A program made the translations under genes and the position numbers. A stretch of 30,753 bases of DNA from a virus: positions 1-30,753 of IMG/VR virus record IMGVR_UViG_3300032731_000113; one strand, given 5' to 3'. The first letter of the stretch is position 1. Every line of letters starts with the position of its first letter. Of this stretch, positions 27,071 to 30,753 are shown piece by piece. The notes under the pieces are model-generated. The model made no database searches and had not been told where the DNA came from. It saw only the letters and a list, made by a program, of their open reading frames with translations.

Positions 27071-27268
27071 CTATTCCTCCTCTGCCTTGACTAGCCCGTC
27101 GTTGGCTTTCATCGCGGCCAGAAGAAACCGAAGCATATTCGAGTCGGCCAGCTCAATCAGCCAGCGAACGAGCATGGAAAAGTTGCCGTCCGCGTAGCGG
27201 CGAGCGAGTTCCTCGCCTTTCTCGATAATGTCAATCGGTGCCGATATCATCTTGATCTGTGCTCGCAT
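27071..27268 (-). CDS. 65-aa helical protein
   Basis: This 65-residue protein starts MRAQIKMISAPIDIIEKGEE at 27268 (GGAGGATAGGG). It is helical (LARRYADGNFSMLVRWLIEL, ADSNMLRFLLAAMKANDG) with amphipathic segments. The start signal is almost identical to those at 27528 and 27068. Function unknown. Confidence 0.62.
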   Translation of the reverse strand: MRAQIKMISAPIDIIEKGEELARRYADGNFSMLVRWLIELADSNMLRFLLAAMKANDGLVKAEEE

Positions 27269-27291
27269 CCCTATCCTCCGTTTCGCGCCTA

Positions 27292-27528
27292 CTATTTTAT
27301 CAGATCGTACAACTTGGCCTTCAGCTCGATGATCTCGAGCCCCTTCAACTTCGCCGCAATTTCCCACCCCGACGCTCTTTCGCGCTCGGCCTCTTCCTTC
27401 TCAAAGGCGCAATCCAGCTCTTTCATGTTAAACTCGACCAGCGATTTGTACTTGTCAGTCTCGGCACGCGCATCGGCCAACTGCTTTTTGAGCCGCTCGT
27501 GCGCCGTCATTTCACTCTCATCTCGCAT
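27292..27528 (-). CDS. 78-aa coiled-coil protein
   Basis: This 78-residue protein starts MRDESEMTAHERLKKQLADA at 27528 (AGGAGGATAGGG) and is a continuous charged coiled coil: RAETDKYKSLVEFNMKELDC, then EKEEAERERASGWEIAAKLK. Such proteins often act as structural or partner subunits, but nothing specific is visible. Confidence 0.65.
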   Translation of the reverse strand: MRDESEMTAHERLKKQLADARAETDKYKSLVEFNMKELDCAFEKEEAERERASGWEIAAKLKGLEIIELKAKLYDLIK

Positions 27529-27538
27529 CCCTATCCTC

Positions 27539-27928
27539 CTATGCTCGGGTGAATCTGACGCCGCAGCGTGCGCACTCTACAAACTCCCCAACCGGTTCAC
27601 CGTAGTGCTTCTGGACTAGCCGGTCCATGCGCCGCTCGCCGCATCCTGAACATCTGCAATTGTGCGTCACCAGCTTGTTTCCATACCTGTCGGTCACGGT
27701 ATTGGCATCAATCACTATTCTCTCCATTCCGCCAATGTGCTTCCCAACTTTTAGCCCATACTTACCAAGGGCTTGACACGCTCTCGTGTTGCAAGTCACT
27801 AGTTGCCACGTTTTGCCACTATTCAGACAAAGAATGTCCCCTGCCTGTGGCGTCATTGATTCTTGATGGTTGTTCACCCAAATATCTGGCCCGTCATAGT
27901 GTAGATAGTCCCTGCCCGGCCTAGCCAT
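27539..27928 (-). CDS. 129-aa zinc-binding protein
   Basis: This 129-residue protein starts MARPGRDYLHYDGPDIWVNN at 27928 (GGAGGATAGGGGAG). Cys pairs occur as CRCSGCGERRMD and ECARCGVRFTR near the C-terminus (about residues 90-127), with ICNTRAC-like cysteines (TCNTRACQALGKYGLKVGKH) in the middle. The N-terminal part is beta-rich (MTPQAGDILCLNSGKTWQLV). Two possible zinc sites suggest nucleic-acid binding. Function unknown. Confidence 0.68.
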   Translation of the reverse strand: MARPGRDYLHYDGPDIWVNNHQESMTPQAGDILCLNSGKTWQLVTCNTRACQALGKYGLKVGKHIGGMERIVIDANTVTDRYGNKLVTHNCRCSGCGERRMDRLVQKHYGEPVGEFVECARCGVRFTRA

Positions 27929-27950
27929 CTCCCCTATCCTCCTGTGCTGT

Positions 27951-27970
27951 GGCGGGGATTGCTCCCCGCC
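27951..27970 (-). other. Intercistronic hairpin
   Basis: GGCGGGG (27951-27957) and CCCCGCC (27964-27970) form a perfect 7-bp stem with a 6-nt loop, between the stop of 27981-28202 and the ribosome binding site of 27539-27928. No U-tract follows on the minus strand, so a processing or partial attenuation site is more likely than a strong terminator. Confidence 0.55.
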
Positions 27971-27980
27971 GCGTTGGTTG

Positions 27981-28202
27981 CTATATGACCATGACCATTT
28001 GCGAGTTGTCAATGGGCTCTATTCGCCAGGCGCATTCGGTCTTGGGATAAGCGTCGCCTTCCCATTTGACCATTAGGATTCTAGCATCGGGGAATGTCTG
28101 AGTCACTGTTCCAGTCAATGGCGCCTTTGGCCCGTAGAGTTTCGCCCACATGGTTCGCCTTGCAAAAGCCTCTGTCTGCTTTACCCGCATTCCCTCTATC
28201 AT
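27981..28202 (-). CDS. 73-aa KOW-like basic protein (first gene of the operon)
   Basis: This 73-residue protein starts MIEGMRVKQTEAFARRTMWA at 28202, chosen because GGGAGCGGCGAG precedes this ATG while the longer frame (28232) has no site. APLTGTVTQTFPDARILMVK followed by WEGDAYPKTECAWRIEPID reads as a KOW/SH3-type barrel. It is the first gene after the promoter at 28246-28274, leaving a leader of roughly 35 nt. Role unknown. Confidence 0.66.
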   Translation of the reverse strand: MIEGMRVKQTEAFARRTMWAKLYGPKAPLTGTVTQTFPDARILMVKWEGDAYPKTECAWRIEPIDNSQMVMVI

Positions 28203-28245
28203 CTCGCCGCTCCCTTGTCTCGTGTTTCTCATTGGCTATGTCATC

Positions 28246-28274
28246 ATTATAGCATATTTATGCTAGCTTGCCAA
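28246..28274 (-). promoter_or_regulatory. Near-consensus sigma70-type promoter
   Basis: On the minus strand TTGGCA (28274-28269), a 17-nt spacer, and TATAAT (28251-28246) form an almost ideal promoter, with five of six and six of six matches. It points into the 28.2-23.1 kb gene run, and predicted start of transcription is near 28239. It follows the hairpins that close the lipoprotein/lysis operon, so it probably drives the early or middle operon. Confidence 0.75.
28250..28265. promoter_or_regulatory. 16-bp palindrome in the promoter spacer (operator candidate)
   Basis: TAGCATATTTATGCTA is a perfect inverted repeat (7-bp arms, 2-bp centre) that begins inside the -10 element and fills the spacer. 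A dimeric repressor bound here would block the promoter. A second shorter inverted repeat, AGTTG-GCA-CAACT, lies 15 bp upstream of the -35 (28289-28301). No repressor gene for it is identified in the window. The HTH protein at 12538-12981 is one candidate. Confidence 0.6.
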
Positions 28275-28330
28275 GGGGTTATAGGGCGAGTTGGCACAAC
28301 TTTAACATTCTGAAAGGCGAATATAGAAGC

Positions 28331-28360
28331 GGGCGCCGAGGGAGGGAGCCCCCGACGCCC
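28331..28360 (-). terminator. Strong hairpin 1 (terminator-like)
   Basis: As minus-strand RNA this 30-nt segment folds into a 12-bp stem (ten Watson-Crick, two G-U pairs) with a 6-nt loop CUCCCU. It is followed by GCTTCTATATTC, only moderately U-rich. Because the G-U pairs appear as mismatches on the plus strand, the structure is better in the minus-strand transcript, matching the direction of the lipoprotein operon that ends at 28451. Confidence 0.6.
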
Positions 28361-28369
28361 TTGGGGAGG

Positions 28370-28396
28370 TGAGCGGGGTGGATGAGTCCCCGCTCA
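28370..28396 (-). other. Strong hairpin 2
   Basis: TGAGCGGGG (28370-28378) and CCCCGCTCA (28388-28396) give a perfect 9-bp stem with a 9-nt loop. It sits between hairpins 1 and 3. The 9 nt separating it from hairpin 1 include CACCTCC on the minus strand, which resembles the 3' end of 16S rRNA. Confidence 0.6.
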
Positions 28397-28402
28397 GATG
28401 TC

Positions 28403-28429
28403 GGGCCAGAAGAGTCTCACTCCTGGCCC
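28403..28429 (-). other. Strong hairpin 3, 21 nt after the lipoprotein stop
   Basis: GGGCCAG (28403-28409) pairs with CTGGCCC (28423-28429). After a 2-nt bulge GAGT (28412-28415) pairs with ACTC (28419-28422) around a CTC loop, 11 bp in all. It is the first structure met by transcription leaving the lysis-type operon. Confidence 0.6.
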
Positions 28430-28450
28430 TCTAGGATCCTCGTTGGATGT

Positions 28451-29035
28451 CTAATTGTGGTGTACCCAGCCCTCAACAAACAGCGTGCCCGTGTGCGGGT
28501 TGCCATGATCTTTGTCCCCCGACATATAGCCCCACCATTGCCAGGCTGTACCGTTCCAATTGCAGGCTGCCCAGAGGCGGATAGCGCTGTATGCCTCATA
28601 GGGCTCTAGCTCCCAGAGCTGGGCATAGAATGCGCCGGTATCCGGGTCGTACACGTCCCATTGCACAACGCGGGGCTGATCCCACATATTGTCTAGAGTC
28701 AGTAGCACCTCGATAACGCCGATGCCCTGAATGGTCTCTAGCGGAACCGGGATGCTTATGCTCAAAAAGGACTCGTAGCCATACAGGTTATTGTGAAACA
28801 CGGGAACCCATTTTGCAGCGCCAGGCGTCCAAGTTGCCGGAGGTGTGGCCGTGGGAATGGGCGTCATGGATGGAACCGCTGTCGGATAGACGGTATGCGT
28901 TGGCAATTCCGTTGCAATAGGTTGCCGCGTTTGATAAGTTATTGCCACGGAAGGTGTTCGTGTTACGCGAACGGGCGGCGTAGGCGCACACCCAACAGCC
29001 AGCAACAAGGCCAACGCCAAGAGCAGACGGGTCAT
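28451..29035 (-). CDS. Lipoprotein with Thr/Pro-rich linker
   Basis: This 194-residue protein starts MTRLLLALALLLAVGCAPTP at 29035 in an ATGA overlap. A signal peptide ends in the lipobox A-V-G-C (Cys16), so it should be lipidated and surface- or outer-membrane-anchored. A Thr/Pro-rich linker (about residues 17-75) leads to a beta-rich C-terminal domain with many Trp and Tyr (IGVIEVLLTLDNMWDQPRVV, LWAACNWNGTAWQWWGYMSG). Placed after a holin-like gene it could be a spanin-type or superinfection-exclusion protein. Both are inference. The last gene of its operon. Confidence 0.72.
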   Translation of the reverse strand: MTRLLLALALLLAVGCAPTPPVRVTRTPSVAITYQTRQPIATELPTHTVYPTAVPSMTPIPTATPPATWTPGAAKWVPVFHNNLYGYESFLSISIPVPLETIQGIGVIEVLLTLDNMWDQPRVVQWDVYDPDTGAFYAQLWELEPYEAYSAIRLWAACNWNGTAWQWWGYMSGDKDHGNPHTGTLFVEGWVHHN

Positions 29036-29343
29036 GCTTGCGGCTTCAGGTACTTGCTCCACAGGTCGTGCACATAGTTGCTGCCACGTCCTATGGCCAT
29101 TCCGGTTAGCAGGATCCCCACCCATGGCGGGTTTGCTGCCATCTCGAATACCACGTTGAGCAAGTCCAAGCTGTAGGCGAATGCCATGCCAACACCTACG
29201 CAAACCGACACGTATTTGAGCGGCTGCCCGAGTCCAGGGAACCTTGCGACTAGCGCGTCAACCCATGGCGCGAATAGGTACTCTGTCATGCTCTCGGCCA
29301 AAAAGGCCAGAGCGAACGCAAGTAGTGCTTGCTTGACTATCAT
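29032..29343 (-). CDS. Holin-like multi-span membrane protein
   Basis: This 103-residue protein starts MIVKQALLAFALAFLAESMT at 29343, selected over a longer frame because GGAGGGAGAATC stands just before it. Three hydrophobic stretches are visible (about 3-18, 42-62, 72-86), and the end carries LLTGMAIGRGSNYVHDLWSK, a GRG-x-N-(Y/F)-(V/L)-HD motif known from small phage membrane proteins. Size and place beside the coiled-coil/membrane protein and lipoprotein suggest a lysis cassette. Holin activity is inferred. Confidence 0.68.
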   Translation of the reverse strand: MIVKQALLAFALAFLAESMTEYLFAPWVDALVARFPGLGQPLKYVSVCVGVGMAFAYSLDLLNVVFEMAANPPWVGILLTGMAIGRGSNYVHDLWSKYLKPQA

Positions 29344-29354
29344 GATTCTCCCTC

Positions 29355-29945
29355 CTATAGCACGACGGACACTTGCCGCGTGCGCTTTACAACGTCTACC
29401 TCGCACTTGTCTGGCCGTATCTTGACCAGCACCTCCGTGCTTGCGGGGTTGGGCCTGTAGCCCTTTCGCTCCTGGTAGGTATCCACGCCATCAATGCGCC
29501 CCCTCAGGAACGTGCCACAGATAGCGCCTTGTTTGTCTGGCGGTTGCACGAGCTGCATAGCGTCATTGACTCGTATCGGTCTAGCCTGGGCATGGGTTAG
29601 GATTTTGTGGTGATGGCCCATTAGGAATAGGTCAGCGTCATAGCGAGCCATCTCGCGCTCCAGCTTGAGAGCCACGCCGCCCGACAGATCCCCGCCGTGC
29701 CAGGCTTGCAATAGCCACTGCGGCAATGTGCGCACGTCAAACCGTGGATCTTTGGCCTTGATAGCGTCATACTGGTCGCCTAGCAGGATGTAAAGCGCTT
29801 TCCTGTTTTTGGCTATGGCGTCCAGCGTCGCATCTAGCCGGTCCTCGTCACAGGCCCGATTGCCCAGATGGATGTCGGCCAGAGGGTACAGTGTAAACTC
29901 TGCCGACCTCGATCGGTATTCGATGATCCGCTCTACTACTCGCAT
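29355..29945 (-). CDS. Metallophosphoesterase with missing GNH block
   Basis: This 196-residue calcineurin-like metallophosphoesterase keeps motif I (LADIHLG, Asp24, His26), motif II (LLGDQYD, Gly56-Asp57), an HG-type motif (AWHGGDLSGG, His83) and the final GHHHK (His111-113). The GNH(D/E) motif expected between GD and HG is absent: only about 20 residues (DPRFDVRTLPQWLLQ) separate them where phage homologues have many more. With about 196 instead of roughly 260 residues, an in-frame internal deletion is the best explanation. The start at 29945 follows GGGGGAGGGATGG. Catalysis is doubtful. Confidence 0.78.
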   Translation of the reverse strand: MRVVERIIEYRSRSAEFTLYPLADIHLGNRACDEDRLDATLDAIAKNRKALYILLGDQYDAIKAKDPRFDVRTLPQWLLQAWHGGDLSGGVALKLEREMARYDADLFLMGHHHKILTHAQARPIRVNDAMQLVQPPDKQGAICGTFLRGRIDGVDTYQERKGYRPNPASTEVLVKIRPDKCEVDVVKRTRQVSVVL

Positions 29946-29957
29946 CCATCCCTCCCC

Positions 29958-30239
29958 CTACCATATTCTTTGTAGCAACTGCGCCACCACGCCGCCGACG
30001 CCGCCAGAGCCCAGTACCAACCCAACGGCCTTTGCCCACGTTAGCTCCAGCTTGTCAACCTTGCTTTCGACGACGCCCAGTCGCTCGCCTTGATCGTTTA
30101 TCTGCAAGATCATCTCGCCAAAAGGGAGGCGGTCTGCCTCCGTTTGTTGCAAGGTTTCCAGCTTGGCCACCTTTTCCAGCAGCTTGTCTAACTTTTGGTC
30201 AATCGGCTTCAGATCGTCGCGCGTGATTTCGTTGGCCAT
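29958..30239 (-). CDS. Coiled coil plus C-terminal membrane segment (XhlA-like)
   Basis: This 93-residue protein starts MANEITRDDLKPIDQKLDKL at 30239 (AAGGATAAAAC). Residues 8-65 form a coiled coil (LEKVAKLETLQQTEADRLPF), and residues about 68-90 form a Gly-rich hydrophobic segment (AKAVGLVLGSGGVGGVVAQL). The layout resembles XhlA-type hemolysin proteins that assist holins, and tail- or membrane-linked small proteins beside lysis genes. The exact role is not provable here. Confidence 0.65.
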   Translation of the reverse strand: MANEITRDDLKPIDQKLDKLLEKVAKLETLQQTEADRLPFGEMILQINDQGERLGVVESKVDKLELTWAKAVGLVLGSGGVGGVVAQLLQRIW

Positions 30240-30242
30240 GTT

Positions 30243-30731
30243 TTATCCTTGTAGGCACGCTGAAAACATCGGTCCATAGTTATTGGTAAACCATGCTAGA
30301 TCGCCGCCACTGTTCTGGTAGGCCCAGAGTTCGGCGTAATCCGTAGGGCTCATGTGCCAGTCCAGCGTTATCTCTTGAAATGTCTGACCGGTTTGGTTTA
30401 GACTAACCCTGGCTCGAATAGTTCCATTGATCCTGATTTGCAACTGGCGGGTTCCTGCTTTGACGTCAGTCCAGCCGATAGCCCCTCGGAATGAGTACAG
30501 GCCGCCGACCACCACGTAAACCCTGTCAGTGTTTACACCCGCATCAAACATCGCCCCGACATCATTGTATTCAAGCGCCCACGGGCACACGGTCCATGTA
30601 GCAGTAGTGAACGTCTTGGCCCCCTGATTCGAGAGCACACAATATGGGATGTGCCGCTCATATACGTCCCGCTTTCGCGCCTGTTGCTCCAGGGCGCCTA
30701 TTCGTTTAGCAAGCTGTTCATTTAGGGCCAT
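30243..30731 (-). CDS. Putative virion protein with C1q/TNF-like beta fold
   Basis: This 162-residue protein starts with a short coiled coil (MALNEQLAKRIGALEQQARK) and continues as a beta-rich domain: TTATWTVCPWALEYNDVGAM, GVNTDRVYVVVGGLYSFRGA, TRQLQIRINGTIRARVSLNQ and TFQEITLDWHMSPTDYAELW. The order (trimeric-type coil, then (V/G)YxF-x-G, R-x-x-x-I-R-x-NG, D-x-xE-x-W) is that of C1q/TNF jelly-roll domains often found on phage appendages. It probably belongs to the tail or fibre region whose earlier genes lie beyond the right edge. Its start has a weak site (GGCGGACCT). Confidence 0.68.
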   Translation of the reverse strand: MALNEQLAKRIGALEQQARKRDVYERHIPYCVLSNQGAKTFTTATWTVCPWALEYNDVGAMFDAGVNTDRVYVVVGGLYSFRGAIGWTDVKAGTRQLQIRINGTIRARVSLNQTGQTFQEITLDWHMSPTDYAELWAYQNSGGDLAWFTNNYGPMFSACLQG

Positions 30732-30753
30732 AGGTCCGCCTTTGCGCCATGGG

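Noticed and set aside
28382-28609. Plus-strand ORF behind GGGGAGGTGAG
   Set aside because: The purine-rich stretch is part of the hairpin region, the spacing to the ATG is long, and the frame runs antisense through the lipoprotein gene.

Overview
The window is a compact stretch of a tailed double-stranded DNA bacteriophage (Caudoviricetes) or prophage-like genome. Every gene I can support is on the minus strand, so transcription runs from position 30753 towards 1. Evidence: a phage head and packaging set (small and large terminase, portal, Mu gpF-like head morphogenesis protein, protease/scaffold, decoration protein, gpT-like major capsid protein), a replication and recombination set (DnaD/DnaA-N-type initiator, RusA, HNH nucleases) and dozens of small overlapping genes with ATGA/TAATG junctions and strong GGAGG ribosome binding sites. 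The host cannot be named from the sequence. A lipobox protein and a twin-arginine signal peptide fit a bacterial host.

Layout in transcription order. 30731-28451: a virion-like C1q/jelly-roll type protein, a coiled-coil/membrane protein, a metallophosphoesterase, a holin-like membrane protein and a lipoprotein, probably the end of the late region with lysis functions. 28450-28203: a regulatory interval with three strong hairpins, then a near-consensus promoter with a 16-bp palindrome in its spacer. 28202-23095: small genes (zinc ribbons, coiled coils, KOW-like and FlbD-like folds) and a Gp3/RDF-like metal-binding protein. 23094-22638: a non-coding, highly structured island with two tRNA-like elements. 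22637-18394: small zinc proteins, a free-standing HNH nuclease, an HNH gene split by a 23-bp tandem repeat, and the replication initiator.

18410-13062: duplicated small-gene cassettes, RusA, a standalone NrdD C-terminal-like mini-protein, a clan GH-A-like glycosidase and accessory genes. 12981-10152: an HTH protein, a sparsely coding interval, a zinc finger, a Tat-signal protein, and terminase small and large subunits. 10183-1: portal, accessory genes, head morphogenesis, putative virion surface proteins, protease/scaffold, DUF2190-like decoration protein, and the major capsid protein running off the left edge. Tail genes would lie beyond the left edge.

The main points for a second look are: the HNH ORF interrupted by tandem-repeat expansion in a way that one repeat unit would restore; the structured island with arm-deficient tRNA-like elements; the promoter/operator/hairpin control region at 28.2-28.4 kb; the metallophosphoesterase lacking its GNH motif; and several micro-genes (29-55 aa) that are easy to miss.
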